NCBI GenBank assembly: GCA_963839165.1 | Contig: CAWIUG010000005.1 | Location: 682,001-746,000, forward strand | Length of the DNA: 64,000 bases | Origin: DATFVA01 sp963839165 | GTDB lineage: Bacteria; Bacteroidota; Ignavibacteria; Ignavibacteriales; Ignavibacteriaceae | Reading direction: 5' to 3' | In this document: positions 26,644 to 36,221 of the stretch, one piece after another | Position numbering within the stretch: position 1 is the first letter of the stretch | Layout: each line of letters begins with the position of its first letter | The notes under the pieces: model-generated | What the model was told of the DNA's origin: nothing | The model's input: the letters and a program-made list of their open reading frames with translations, nothing else | Database searches by the model: none | Translations under genes and position numbers: made by a program

Positions 26644-27969
26644 TTGAATAAAGTAGCATTACATACGCTGGGTTGTAAATTAAATTTCTCAGAAACGTCA
26701 ACCATCGGCAGTCAGTTCCTTTCAAAAGGTTTTAGTATTGTTGATTTCAGGGAACAGGCTGATGTATATGTTTTTAATACCTGTACTGTTACTGAAAATG
26801 CTGAGAAGGAATGCCGGCAGCTAGTAAGACGCGTTCTCCGGCAGAATCCCGAAGCGTTTATTGTTGTTACGGGCTGCTACGCACAGCTTCGCCCTGAAGA
26901 GATATCAGCAATGGAAGGCGTAGACGCTGTTCTGGGTACCCGCGAGAAATTCAAGCTGTTTGATATACTCGATGGATTTGAAAAAAAGGACCTCGCCTGC
27001 ATTTTTGTTTCTCCTGATGATGAGATCAATGAATTTGGTCCGGCTCATTCAACAGATGCAGACAGCAGAACAAGAGCATACCTGAAAATTCAGGATGGAT
27101 GCGACTATAAATGCTCATTCTGCACTATACCAAAGGCCCGGGGTCTCAGCCGCAGTATGGAGCCTGATTCAGTACTAAAGGAATTCAGATCTCTGCTTGT
27201 GGGTGGATATAAAGAGATTATACTGACGGGAGTAAATGTGGGTGATTACGGCAGGCTGTACCAAACTGATCTTTATCATCTTCTTCTAAAGATGGTAGAA
27301 ATACCCGGAGAATTCAGAATAAGAATAAGTTCAATAGAACCGAACCTGTTGACTGATGAAATTATTCAGCTTACAGCTTCCAATGAAAAATTGTGTCAGC
27401 ATTTCCATATTCCATTGCAAAGCGGAAGTCCCACTATTTTAAGGCAGATGAAACGCCGTTATAAGGCCGGTGATTATAAAAAGCTGATAGAGAAATTGAA
27501 TGGAATGATTCCGGGTGTCGGAATAGGAGTCGATGTTATTGTCGGTTTTCCCGGGGAAACCGAAGAAGAGTTTATGACAACATATAATTTTTTAAGAGAC
27601 ATTGATATATCCTACCTGCATGTTTTCACATACTCTGAAAGGCCCGGCACAATAGCGGCTAACCTTGCAGAGCCGGTTGATGTATTTGAGAGGAAAAGAA
27701 GGAACAGTGAATTAAGAAACCTGAGCAGCAGGAAGAGAAATCTTTTCTACAATAGAAATACCGGGAAGACAGCCGAAGTTCTTTTCGAAGCAGAAAATCA
27801 TGACGGTATAATGAAAGGATTCTCATCAAATTATGTAAGGGTCGCGGCACCCTACGATCCCGACCTTGTTAATACAATTTCAGCTGTTAAAATAACGGGG
27901 ACGGAAGCAGCATTCTGTACGGGAGAGATAACAGCGATAAAAAAATCAGTTGACTCATTAGCATCTTAA
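26644..27969 (+). CDS. mtaB: tRNA t6A37 C2-methylthiotransferase MtaB
   Basis: 441 residues. The N-terminal MTTase domain binds one 4Fe-4S cluster through Cys11, Cys47 (NTCTVTENAE) and Cys78 (VTGCYAQ). The radical-SAM motif is CDYKCSFC (Cys153, 157, 160), and a TRAM-like tail follows. LGCKLNFSE and RIRISSIEPNLL fit the MtaB branch rather than MiaB or RimO. It adds methylthio to N6-threonylcarbamoyladenosine at position 37 of ANN-decoding tRNAs. The start is TTG at 26644, with only a weak ribosome site. Confidence 0.92.
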   Translation: MNKVALHTLGCKLNFSETSTIGSQFLSKGFSIVDFREQADVYVFNTCTVTENAEKECRQLVRRVLRQNPEAFIVVTGCYAQLRPEEISAMEGVDAVLGTREKFKLFDILDGFEKKDLACIFVSPDDEINEFGPAHSTDADSRTRAYLKIQDGCDYKCSFCTIPKARGLSRSMEPDSVLKEFRSLLVGGYKEIILTGVNVGDYGRLYQTDLYHLLLKMVEIPGEFRIRISSIEPNLLTDEIIQLTASNEKLCQHFHIPLQSGSPTILRQMKRRYKAGDYKKLIEKLNGMIPGVGIGVDVIVGFPGETEEEFMTTYNFLRDIDISYLHVFTYSERPGTIAANLAEPVDVFERKRRNSELRNLSSRKRNLFYNRNTGKTAEVLFEAENHDGIMKGFSSNYVRVAAPYDPDLVNTISAVKITGTEAAFCTGEITAIKKSVDSLAS

Positions 27970-27993
27970 TTATAAAATTAGAATTAAAAAATT

Positions 27994-28725
27994 ATGAAAT
28001 ATTCTCTTTTAGCTCTTCTTTTCATTACATCATTATCATTTGCACAAGTACCTGCTCTCAAATCTACTCTTGAATTAAAAAATATTGTTAAGGAAAATCT
28101 TAAGCAGCAATCACCTGATATAACGATACCGGCAGCGCGAACAAAGAAGAATCCCGGTCTCGCTATAATCTATTCCCTGCTTCTGCCTGGAATGGGTGAA
28201 TTGTATGCCGATGGATATTCAAGCGGAAAATATTTCACAATTGCCGAAGGAACTTTATGGGGCTTATTTATCGGGATGAATACGTATGCTAACTGGCAGA
28301 AGGACAGATACCAGGCATATGCTGTCACCAACGGAGGGGTAAGTTCCACAGGTAAGAATGATGACTTCTATGCAACTATCGGCGATTATACCAGTGTTGA
28401 TCAGTTTAATGAGGAAAAGGCTCTTAACCGTGAATTCAGTGCGATGTATAATGTAGAGACAAACTACTGGAACTGGCCTACAACCGATCAGAGAAGGACC
28501 TACCGTGGAATGTGGACCTCCAGCGAACAGACTTTTAATGATATTAGATTTGTAGTCGGAGCTTTAATCGTTAACCGTCTTGCAAGTGCTATAAACGCGG
28601 TGCGCCTTGTTTCGGCATATAATAAAAATCTTAATACGGAATTGAGCTGGAATGTTTCAGTAGGACTTCAGAATAAAGCTGAATTGCCTACTTCCCTTGT
28701 ACTGAATTTTCAAACTTCATTGTAA
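27994..28725 (+). CDS. Secreted/membrane protein of unknown function (DUF5683-like)
   Basis: 243 residues. An N-terminal signal peptide (LLALLFITSLSFAQ) precedes a basic linker and two or three hydrophobic segments. KNPGLAIIYSLLLPGMGELYADGY resembles the PGxGxxY turn of the DUF5683 family found beside the envelope in Bacteroidota, followed by FTIAEGTLWGLFIGMNTYANW. The C-terminal part looks beta-rich and may insert in the outer membrane. Function is unknown. It lies 24 bases after mtaB and is followed by a hairpin, so it probably ends that operon. Confidence 0.65.
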   Translation: MKYSLLALLFITSLSFAQVPALKSTLELKNIVKENLKQQSPDITIPAARTKKNPGLAIIYSLLLPGMGELYADGYSSGKYFTIAEGTLWGLFIGMNTYANWQKDRYQAYAVTNGGVSSTGKNDDFYATIGDYTSVDQFNEEKALNREFSAMYNVETNYWNWPTTDQRRTYRGMWTSSEQTFNDIRFVVGALIVNRLASAINAVRLVSAYNKNLNTELSWNVSVGLQNKAELPTSLVLNFQTSL

Positions 28726-28737
28726 GGACAATATGTT

Positions 28738-28754
28738 CAGCCTCTACGAGGCTG
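28738..28754 (+). terminator. Hairpin after the DUF5683-like gene
   Basis: CAGCCTC / GAGGCTG form a perfect 7-bp stem with a TAC loop, then TTTGTT, 12 bases after the stop. A second small hairpin (AACCTC/GAGGTT, 28790-28805) follows inside the repeat region. Confidence 0.6.
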
Positions 28755-28759
28755 TTTGT

Positions 28760-28915
28760 TGGGGGGGGAAGGCCGATATACAAATATATAACCTCTAACG
28801 AGGTTAATTCCATAGACCAGCCAAATCAATATAACCCAGGACCCAGAGGTTAAACCAATAGATCAGCCAATCAGTATAGCCAGGGGGTTAAGCCAAATTA
28901 GTGGGGGGGTAATTC
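28760..28915. repeat. Intergenic imperfect direct repeats bounded by G-tracts
   Basis: Between convergent genes. Unit 1 (28800-28840) and unit 2 (28846-28884) share GAGGTTAA, ATAGA, CAGCC, AATCA, TATA and CCAGG in order, with small gaps. A truncated unit (28885-28901, GGGTTAAGCCAAATTAG) follows. An eight-G tract lies at about 28761-28768 and a seven-G tract at about 28902-28908, unusual in this A+T-rich DNA. Confidence 0.7.
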
Positions 28916-28921
28916 TGTTGG

Positions 28922-29380
28922 TTACTTTTTAACATTAAATATTTTCTTGAATTCTTCAACACTGTTCATATCACGTATACGCTGTTCTTCTTCATCCTTG
29001 TCATTTCTTTTATTAAGTTCTGCGGCAAATTCTTCCGAAGAGATCACGGAAGCACTGCAGACCCTGGCAAATTCTTTCAGGTTATTATCCGATGTAACCA
29101 CAGTAATCAATTTAGGATTTTTAGATGCCGATATTTCGGATTTAATTCTATCATCTGCTGACTTATTTTCCGAATAAATTATTTTGGCCGAAGCCAGTTT
29201 AATTGGAATATTCTGAAATCCGTCAAAATGAAGTGACACCTTTGCTTTCTTTTCCCGGAAATAACTTTCAATCAAAAAGGCAAGCTTTTCACGGGTTGAC
29301 TGCTTATCGCTCTGCTGCAGTTTCTGAAGCGCTCTGATTTTCCCAATAAGATTATTTCCGTCTATAATAAACTTTCTCAT
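28922..29380 (-). CDS. NYN/PIN-like ribonuclease-fold protein (YacP-related)
   Basis: 152 residues. It opens FIIDGNNLIGKI, the NYN-domain signature whose Asp binds metal, and has VSLHFDGFQN, SADDRIKSEI and ITVVTSDNNLKEFARVC, which supply the other acidic positions. This fold is shared with PIN nucleases and Rae1/YacP-type ribosome-associated endonucleases. Its RNA target is unknown. It ends with a charged helix (NKRNDKDEEEQRIRDM). It lies two bases downstream of lptD and so is probably co-transcribed with it. Confidence 0.8.
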   Translation of the reverse strand: MRKFIIDGNNLIGKIRALQKLQQSDKQSTREKLAFLIESYFREKKAKVSLHFDGFQNIPIKLASAKIIYSENKSADDRIKSEISASKNPKLITVVTSDNNLKEFARVCSASVISSEEFAAELNKRNDKDEEEQRIRDMNSVEEFKKIFNVKK

Positions 29381-29382
29381 AA

Positions 29383-31920
29383 TTAATACCCCCTTCCGCT
29401 ATAGAACTGATCCTGCTTGGTTATTTTCAAATCCTGCAGCTGAGGCGCTTTTACTCTTATCTCGAACCTGTACCCGCGGTAAGTACCGATCGGATTCCAT
29501 GTAAAATTCATCAGCCAGCAGTGGAGGTCGCGGGAAATCCTTACCTGGGGAGCAGCAAACTCGTGCCGCTGGAAATCATAGCTGCCGGTAAACGAAAACT
29601 TCCAGTTAGGAGTAAGGTTGAAGTTTATCCCACCGCTGAGGTTTGAAACTTCAGTTTTTTGTGAAGGGATTGGTTTGGACAGCGAATAATTATATGACAA
29701 ACTAAGATCCCAGGGAATTGCAAAATCAGGCTCTTTTTCGGAATAAATTCCCTTATAAACATTATCTCCATTCTGAAGTTCATATTCTCCTTCAGGCGGC
29801 TGTTCATCTTGGGCTGACTTTAACTTCTCCCCGGACAGGCTTGTTGAAATAGAGAAGCTGAAGTTTGTAAGACGAAGCAGTCCTTTACCTTCATTTACAA
29901 GAAATTTATTAATTCTGGTCTTATTTGCAGTATAATCATAGGGAGTAAAATTAGAGTTCCCTGAGAAGCTGAACCAGTCACCTACCTGGGTCCTGTACTG
30001 AAGTCCCAGGTCAGAAAGCTTCATTGAATCGGCCGCAAAGTTGTAACTCATCGAACCAGACAGATTCAGCAGCTGTATTTTATTTTCCTTTGAAGTAGTA
30101 TCAGAGGGATCAGCCAGTGTTTTCATTTCAAAAATATTTGCAACAGAAAATGTAATCCTCTGGGATTCACTGGAAGGGACACCTCCATACACTTCTCTCT
30201 GAAACTTATCGTAATGAACCACCTTATTATTAGGATCGAGGTATGAGTCATAATACCCCCAGAACGGTCTGGAGAAATCAGGGTTATAGTTATAAGAAAT
30301 ACTGGGATTAACAGTATGTCTTACCGCATTCACTCCGAAGCTGTTCACCGGAAATATCCCATAAAACTTAGTGGAGGCTGTTAAGCCCAACCCGAAAGTT
30401 CTTACGAAGTTCAGCTGATGCTCGTCATTTATAAAAGTAGTATCATTACCCGTTTTGGGAGATACAGCCCTTTCGTAAACCACCCTTTTATTGTACCATC
30501 TTTCCTGGTAGCGGACAGAGGGAGCGAGACTGACATAACCTATTTTGGGTGAGAGTCCTGCGGATATCTGGTGATTAAACCCTCCCCTGATGTTAAGATG
30601 TCCGTTGGTCTTATTCCTGTCATTCTCAAACTGTCCCGTATAGTTATAACCGAACAGCTCATACCATTTCTGCTCTCCTACGCCGTTCCCGCGGAATGGA
30701 TAACTCTGTGATTTCGAAAAAGTAAGGCTGGGAAGAATTTCGTTAATATCACCCGTCTGCAGAACCTGCCTCCTCGTATAACTGGCGGAAAGACTATTGC
30801 CTGATTCATCCCACGTCTTTGAAAATGTAGCGTTCGAAACGATTTCATTCCTCAACAGTTCATTGAAATCAGTAACATTTCTTGAAAGGTAATTTCCCGA
30901 GGTGAATTCAAGATTAGCATCGAACCTCATAGTAGGGGTAAAAGATTGGTTATGACTCCATTTTAACCGCCAGTCGATTCGTTCCGATCTGTCGGGATCT
31001 GAGGGGAGACCCGATATTAGATCCGTATAGTCCCCCTGTATAGTACCGGTAAAGTTATAGCGCTCAGCATAGCGGAAGCGTGAATTAGCGCGATAGCTGC
31101 CTCTTGTGTAGTAATCCCCGGTCAGGTTCCAGTCCATATAGTCACTTATCGCCCAGAAATATCCGAACCGGGCAAAGTACCTTCCGTAAGTTCCATCATC
31201 GCCGAATACAGGAGGAATGATTCCTGATCTTCTGCCCGACTGCAGAGGAAAAACCGCAAAAGGGAGAGGAACCGGAAGAGGAACATCACCTACAAACAGC
31301 CAGATCCATTCAGCCATTACTTCCTGTTTCTGCACAACTTTCATCTTAGCCGAATAAAAATAATAATCAGGATCTGTTTTATCGCAGGTAGTATAAATAC
31401 CATCCTTAATAAAATAAGTATCCTTATCAACTTTTTTAATCTTTGATCCTGTGTAGTAGGCACCTTCATTTTCGGTCTCCGCCGAAGCAATAAATCCCCT
31501 CTGGGACTTAAAGTTAAACCTCATTCTGAATCCTTCATATTTCTCCCCCTTATCCGAAAGCACAGGCGTGCCCGCATATTTTTCTGACGTATCAGTGGGG
31601 ACTCCTTCGGCCTCAACTCCTCCGGTCTCAAAATCGACTTTGATATTAGCCGCAGTAAGGTCGGTCTGCTTATATTGTATCTCACTCGTACCATACAGGT
31701 ACATCTCTTTTTCATCTATTGCAAATACCAGAGAATCAGATGAACTTGCATTTATTACTGTATCAATATCACCTGGTTTTGTTTTTACAGAATCAGAAGT
31801 AAGGAGTGAATCAATTACGGGTGAACTGATTGAATCAGGGGGAACCATTCCTGTTGAATCAATTTGCTGAGCAAATTCCGGGACAGAGAGCAATATTAAT
31901 ATCAGTAAGAAATTTCTCAT
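29383..31920 (-). CDS. lptD: LPS-assembly outer-membrane protein LptD
   Basis: 845 residues. A signal peptide (MRNFLLILILLSVPEFAQ) is followed by an OstA-like periplasmic beta-jellyroll (LYGTSEIQYKQTDLTAANIK) and then a long beta-barrel rich in alternating aromatic strands. DGIYTTCDKTDPDYYFYSAKMK and PLPFAVFPLQSGRRSGIIPP are conserved in the Bacteroidota/Ignavibacteria LptD branch. It would insert lipopolysaccharide into the outer leaflet, together with LptE. LptE is not in the window. It is shorter in cysteines than the E. coli protein, so the disulfide switch described there need not apply. Confidence 0.9.
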   Translation of the reverse strand: MRNFLLILILLSVPEFAQQIDSTGMVPPDSISSPVIDSLLTSDSVKTKPGDIDTVINASSSDSLVFAIDEKEMYLYGTSEIQYKQTDLTAANIKVDFETGGVEAEGVPTDTSEKYAGTPVLSDKGEKYEGFRMRFNFKSQRGFIASAETENEGAYYTGSKIKKVDKDTYFIKDGIYTTCDKTDPDYYFYSAKMKVVQKQEVMAEWIWLFVGDVPLPVPLPFAVFPLQSGRRSGIIPPVFGDDGTYGRYFARFGYFWAISDYMDWNLTGDYYTRGSYRANSRFRYAERYNFTGTIQGDYTDLISGLPSDPDRSERIDWRLKWSHNQSFTPTMRFDANLEFTSGNYLSRNVTDFNELLRNEIVSNATFSKTWDESGNSLSASYTRRQVLQTGDINEILPSLTFSKSQSYPFRGNGVGEQKWYELFGYNYTGQFENDRNKTNGHLNIRGGFNHQISAGLSPKIGYVSLAPSVRYQERWYNKRVVYERAVSPKTGNDTTFINDEHQLNFVRTFGLGLTASTKFYGIFPVNSFGVNAVRHTVNPSISYNYNPDFSRPFWGYYDSYLDPNNKVVHYDKFQREVYGGVPSSESQRITFSVANIFEMKTLADPSDTTSKENKIQLLNLSGSMSYNFAADSMKLSDLGLQYRTQVGDWFSFSGNSNFTPYDYTANKTRINKFLVNEGKGLLRLTNFSFSISTSLSGEKLKSAQDEQPPEGEYELQNGDNVYKGIYSEKEPDFAIPWDLSLSYNYSLSKPIPSQKTEVSNLSGGINFNLTPNWKFSFTGSYDFQRHEFAAPQVRISRDLHCWLMNFTWNPIGTYRGYRFEIRVKAPQLQDLKITKQDQFYSGRGY

Positions 31921-31962
31921 TTCAGAATTGATATGGAGAATAATTCAAAAATAAACGTGTCC

Positions 31963-32925
31963 TCAGGATTTATAAAACACTAAAGCAGATGCCCCTTTAA
32001 TACCGGCATCATTTTTTAATTTCGCCGGGTGAACCTCAATCCGGTCACGTAAAGGAGTTAACACCCGCGAAGAAGCCGTTTCCCTGATAGAGTCAAACAG
32101 AGGTTTACCGAATCCTGATACACCTCCCCCGATGATAAAAGTACTTACATCGAGCAGGTTACTGACAGACGCAAAGGCACACCCGATATAATAGCCCATC
32201 TGTTTTACGATTGACTGTGCATAGCTGTCACCATTTTCAGAGGCAGTATCTATAATTCTGGGTGTAAGCTGTTCAAGATCATTATCTATTAACTCCCATA
32301 TTTTTGAATCAGGGTGATCAGGCATCTCTTTCTTAATCCTGCTGACGAGGTAATTATTTCCCACATATGCCTCTATGCATCCGAATGAACCGCAGTTGCA
32401 TCTTGGTCCTTTATGATCGATAGTCAAATGTCCTACCTCACCGGCGGCACCAAATTCACCGCGGTAAATTTTATTGTTAATAATTATACCACCCCCTACC
32501 CCGGTACCAAGCGTAACCATTATAAAAGAATCATATTTTTTCCCGACACCGAATATAAGTTCACCAATCGCTGCAGCATTCGCATCATTTTCCACAAAAA
32601 CTTTCTTATTAAATTCCTTTTCTATCAGCCTTCCGAGATTCACCTTTTCCCAGCCCGGAAAATTGGGAGGATTCTCAACCGTCCCCTTTTTAACAGACAC
32701 CACACCGGGAGCGCCAATACCTATACCGTATATCTTCTTCTTTGTTTTCCCCAGAATCTCCTTTATTCCCTTTTTGATCTGTTCCACAACGGCATCCGGA
32801 CCTTCAGCAGCGTTTGTTTCAACGGATATTTTCTTACTGATCTTTCCCTTTTCTGATACTATTCCAATTTTAACACTGGTTCCGCCCAGATCTACTCCAA
32901 GCGTATATTTCTCTGATTTAGCCAT
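31963..32925 (-). CDS. ROK-family sugar kinase (glucokinase type)
   Basis: 320 residues from ATG at 32925; a GTG directly before it is less likely. The phosphate-1 loop is GVDLGGTSVKIG, then ENDANAAAIGE and GTGVGGGIIINN. The ROK zinc motif is CNCGSFGCIEAY. It lacks the DNA-binding extension of ROK repressors, so it should be a kinase, most likely for glucose, using ATP. It may act with the trehalose/alpha-glucan genes at 52-62 kb, though it is not linked to them. Confidence 0.9.
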   Translation of the reverse strand: MAKSEKYTLGVDLGGTSVKIGIVSEKGKISKKISVETNAAEGPDAVVEQIKKGIKEILGKTKKKIYGIGIGAPGVVSVKKGTVENPPNFPGWEKVNLGRLIEKEFNKKVFVENDANAAAIGELIFGVGKKYDSFIMVTLGTGVGGGIIINNKIYRGEFGAAGEVGHLTIDHKGPRCNCGSFGCIEAYVGNNYLVSRIKKEMPDHPDSKIWELIDNDLEQLTPRIIDTASENGDSYAQSIVKQMGYYIGCAFASVSNLLDVSTFIIGGGVSGFGKPLFDSIRETASSRVLTPLRDRIEVHPAKLKNDAGIKGASALVFYKS

Positions 32926-33115
32926 CACTTACACCGACTTTTCCTTAAATATATATGAAGTTATCCTTCAATCGATAAAATACTGAATTACGATAAACAA
33001 ATATAAATTTATTAGGGATTTATATACCAAAATGAAGGGAGAAATACCAAAAAATGTAAGCCGTAATACACCCGGCAATACAGAACAACTTCCCCGACCT
33101 TAACGCAGCTTCAGC
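32926..33115. other. Intergenic region upstream of the ROK kinase gene
   Basis: About 190 A+T-rich bases between two same-strand genes. No gene, hairpin or convincing promoter was seen. Confidence 0.4.
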
Positions 33116-33724
33116 CTATTTATTCGTAAAACCAACGCTGACTATCCTCAATTCCTGGGGATATTGAATTGGTCCTACTGAAGTCGACACTGTGGGGCGG
33201 GCATAAAGAGTCAGATTTGATGATGAACCGCTATTTCCTCCGATTGCAAGTGCGAGGTTAATTAAATCCTCATAACCTTTATTCTGGAAAAACTTAACCA
33301 GGTCAAGGTTCATTTGAATCGGGATAATGCTTACTTCCCCTGTACCAGGAATAGACACCTGATTTTTTAGTCCCCCTGAAATCGTTTCATTTCCATTTAT
33401 CATCAGTCTCCATGGAAAATCTGTAATTGTCGCATTTGTATTAGGATATCCTCCCGTACCATCGTTCGGATTTTTAGCCTGAACGTTCAGTACAAAGGAA
33501 ACAGGAAGAGATCCGTTAGCTACAGCCTGAGATATCCTGAGGATCTCTATTGAACTGAAGTCTGATAATCTCGACTTGCCGGACAGGTTTACACCGTTTA
33601 GAGCGAACCCATTAACATCACCAAGCTTAAACTGAAGTCTTGATAAATTAACCAGCGATTGATAAACACTGCATCCGCTTACGGTAAGAACCATTATAAA
33701 AGCGTATATATATAACTTCTTCAT
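33116..33724 (-). CDS. LEA type 2-like lipoprotein
   Basis: 202 residues from ATG at 33724, which has an AAAGGTG site six bases upstream; the GTG three codons earlier lies inside that site. The lipobox is LTVSGC, so Cys should be lipidated and the protein anchored in the envelope. The following domain (ILRISQAVANGSLPVSFVLNVQAKNPN, ATITDFPWRLMINGNETISGGLKNQVSIPG) matches the LEA14/water-stress-and-hypersensitivity immunoglobulin-like fold. The role is unknown. It is in a probable operon with the oxidoreductase two bases upstream. Confidence 0.78.
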   Translation of the reverse strand: MKKLYIYAFIMVLTVSGCSVYQSLVNLSRLQFKLGDVNGFALNGVNLSGKSRLSDFSSIEILRISQAVANGSLPVSFVLNVQAKNPNDGTGGYPNTNATITDFPWRLMINGNETISGGLKNQVSIPGTGEVSIIPIQMNLDLVKFFQNKGYEDLINLALAIGGNSGSSSNLTLYARPTVSTSVGPIQYPQELRIVSVGFTNK

Positions 33725-33735
33725 AATCTTCACCT

Positions 33736-34743
33736 TTAATTCGTATTGGATAAGATAAGTTTCTGCGACTCCTGTATCTTTTGCAATATCTGTTCCGCCA
33801 CGCTTAGCGCACGGAGTCCGTCTTCGCCCGAAACCACAGGTCGGGTATTATTTAAGACAGAGTCGACAAAAAGCTGCAGTTCATACTGGAGCGCGTTCTG
33901 TTCCTTAATTTCCGGCTGTTCGTAAATAACTCTTTTCTTCTTCTCCCCCACACCCATTTCGCCGAACGAAATTGTTGTAATTCCTGTATCCTGATCCAGC
34001 GGTACCAGTCGGTATACCTCCGACATACCGGTAATAAAATCGAGGGAGATATAATTATCTCTCTGAAATATCCGCATCTTCCTCATCTTTTTCTGGGAAA
34101 TTCTGCTGGCAGTAACATTGGCAACTGCGCCATTCTCAAACTGGATCCTTGCGTTAGCAATATCAATGGAATCTGAAACCACTGCTACGCCGGATGCATC
34201 TATCTCCTGAACTTTGCTTTTTATGAGACTAAGAATAATATCGATATCGTGAATCATAAGGTCGAGAACAACGGCAACATCTGTACCGCGGGGATTAAAT
34301 TGAGCAAGCCTGTCGGTCTGTATGAACTTCGGTTCAAGGATATATTTTTCAAGAGAGACAAGTGCGGGATTAAATCGTTCTATGTGTCCAACCTGAAGAT
34401 TAAGATTTTTATCAGCCGCAAGTTTAACCAGCTCTTCAGCCTGGGGTATTGTGGCAGTAATCGGTTTTTCTATGAAAATATGTTTTCCCGCGTTAAGGCA
34501 TTCTTTGGCGAGATCATAATGAGCACTGGTAGTAACAGCAATAGAGACTGCATCAACCTCTTTAAGCATGCTCTGAATATTGTCAAAAACCTCAGTACCG
34601 AATTCCTCGCTTACTATTTTTGACTGCAGCTGATTGATATCATAAACGCCGGATAATTTACAATTGGGGATCGCTGTAAACATTTTAGCATGCAGTTTTC
34701 CAAGATGTCCTGTTCCAGCTATTCCAACATTCAGTTTTTCCAT
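33736..34743 (-). CDS. Gfo/Idh/MocA-family NAD(P)-dependent oxidoreductase
   Basis: 335 residues. The Rossmann N-terminus is VGIAGTGHLGKLHAKMF, followed by IFIEKPITAT, the family's catalytic EKP. HIERFNPALVSLEKYI matches the UDP-N-acetylglucosamine 3-dehydrogenase-like members associated with lipid A or surface glycans. A Lpx-type role is therefore possible, and lptD lies close by. The substrate remains unproven. It is in a run of reverse genes. Confidence 0.88.
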   Translation of the reverse strand: MEKLNVGIAGTGHLGKLHAKMFTAIPNCKLSGVYDINQLQSKIVSEEFGTEVFDNIQSMLKEVDAVSIAVTTSAHYDLAKECLNAGKHIFIEKPITATIPQAEELVKLAADKNLNLQVGHIERFNPALVSLEKYILEPKFIQTDRLAQFNPRGTDVAVVLDLMIHDIDIILSLIKSKVQEIDASGVAVVSDSIDIANARIQFENGAVANVTASRISQKKMRKMRIFQRDNYISLDFITGMSEVYRLVPLDQDTGITTISFGEMGVGEKKKRVIYEQPEIKEQNALQYELQLFVDSVLNNTRPVVSGEDGLRALSVAEQILQKIQESQKLILSNTN

Positions 34744-34752
34744 TTCAACCTG

Positions 34753-35973
34753 TTATTGTTTACTATAAATTTTAGCATACCCGATTATATGGTCATATCC
34801 ACCCAGATCGGGATCATTATAATACAAAAAAACATAATAATAATTTGAAGTATCCCAGTTGTTTCCTTCGAGAGTGTACCAGTCGATATCAGTAACCGTA
34901 TTCCCTGAAATCTCGCCAATTACATATTGGTAATCGTATATACCCCTTTTAAGAGGTATGGTCAGGGTATAAACTCCTCCCTGTTCATTCATCTTATAAG
35001 ATGGATCAACCACCCAGTTATTAAACGCTCCCGTAAGGAAGATATCACTGTACACCGGGTCCGGAGGTCTGATAGAAAAAACAACATTTTTATAAGTAGC
35101 GTAATCGTTCTTATAGTTGAGCAGAATCTCACCGCCGTTGAGATCGGGAGGACCTTCCTCGAAAAATCTGGAATACTCGAGTCCCTCGAACTGAGCCTTC
35201 ACCGTTTCCCCTGTGTACTTATTATAATTTCTAATATCCGTCTGCCGGTATTCATTGCCTGGTCCGATATCGCGGATTGTGAAGGTAAACTTCCTGTCGC
35301 CGTCCCAATAGAACTGCCTTTGATTTGTATTAAACGAGCGATCTACCACGTATGGATATTCCGTTTTATGATTCTCTATAATTTCAAGATGATCTACAAA
35401 CATAGGATGGTACTTTTGCGGAAGGTTAATCTCTGAAGTTATATTAAAAATATAGGAGAGTTCAGTGGGAAAATACGTCTTATCTTCCAGCTTTTCTTTG
35501 GTTAAACTTACATTCAAACCCAGAGCCCCTGCAATCACAACAAATTTGCCTGAGGCATAGACCCTGGAAGTATCATAAGTATCTGTTATATAATACCTCC
35601 ATTTACCTGACCAGGGAAAACTTATCTGTCCATCTTTATCAGGAAACGATTCCTTAACATGATACCTGGCTTCCTTTACCGTTACAGGAAGCACTTCGTA
35701 ATCAGGGTTATTAAAAGTATTATATCCATGGTTGGCAAGAAACAAATTACCGGAAGGTGTCCAGTTCTTATCGCAGAAACGAAAAACAAAGCTCAACTGA
35801 GGGAGATTCTGAGCCTGGACATCGAATTCAACAGTAAGCCTGTTGCCGGAAATAACCGGAAGTGCTGTAACATCATCATCAGGATAAGCGATTAAAGATT
35901 TAATTGAGATATTCTCCTGTGCAGTAATCACCGCAGGCAGAATGGCAGCCAGAAAGAATAATATTTTATACAA
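34753..35973 (-). CDS. Type IX secretion plug-like protein (DUF5103)
   Basis: 406 residues with a signal peptide (FFLAAILPAVITAQ). The N-terminal region with LSFVFRFCDKNWTPSGN and the WKYYITD-like strand fits the T9SS plug first domain. AFNNWVVDPSYKMNEQGGVYTLTIPLKRGIYDYQYVIGE is a carbohydrate-binding-like beta sandwich close to the end. In the known translocon this protein blocks the extracellular face of the SprA barrel until cargo arrives. The start is TTG behind GGGGAAG. It links functionally to the T9SS cargo at 7949-10468. Confidence 0.82.
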   Translation of the reverse strand: MYKILFFLAAILPAVITAQENISIKSLIAYPDDDVTALPVISGNRLTVEFDVQAQNLPQLSFVFRFCDKNWTPSGNLFLANHGYNTFNNPDYEVLPVTVKEARYHVKESFPDKDGQISFPWSGKWRYYITDTYDTSRVYASGKFVVIAGALGLNVSLTKEKLEDKTYFPTELSYIFNITSEINLPQKYHPMFVDHLEIIENHKTEYPYVVDRSFNTNQRQFYWDGDRKFTFTIRDIGPGNEYRQTDIRNYNKYTGETVKAQFEGLEYSRFFEEGPPDLNGGEILLNYKNDYATYKNVVFSIRPPDPVYSDIFLTGAFNNWVVDPSYKMNEQGGVYTLTIPLKRGIYDYQYVIGEISGNTVTDIDWYTLEGNNWDTSNYYYVFLYYNDPDLGGYDHIIGYAKIYSKQ

Positions 35974-35981
35974 TACTTCCC

Positions 35982-36221
35982 CTAAATGTTAAATATTTCC
36001 ACACACTTAATTGCCTGATAAGGCACGAATATCCTGACCTGCTCACTCTCCCTTGCGGTTTCGAGCAGGAGTCCGTCATCATAAGCTTCAGTCAGTTTGC
36101 CTGATTTAAAAACTATCTCATAAATCGGTGTATCCGAATGAGGATCGATAGTTAATCCATAATTTTCATACAAAGTAATATGCAGCGTCTTACCTATAAA
36201 TTTCTTCCATTCCATATTCAT
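35982..36221 (-). CDS. Small protein of unknown function
   Basis: 79 residues, not recognised. It is short and beta-rich (KTLHITLYE, PIYEIVFKSGKLTEAYDDGLLLE, RIFVPYQAIKCVEIF). The pattern of a strand, a loop and a final IPY-like Ile-Lys-Cys-Val-Glu strand resembles a small SH3/Sm-like barrel, but this is only a guess. Its ATG overlaps the stop of the upstream secreted protein by the sequence ATGA, so the two are translated together. Confidence 0.6.
   Translation of the reverse strand: MNMEWKKFIGKTLHITLYENYGLTIDPHSDTPIYEIVFKSGKLTEAYDDGLLLETARESEQVRIFVPYQAIKCVEIFNI

Noticed and set aside
32474..32986. 170-codon forward frame antisense to the ROK kinase
   Set aside because: It is the antisense shadow of a clearly coding gene with intact motifs.
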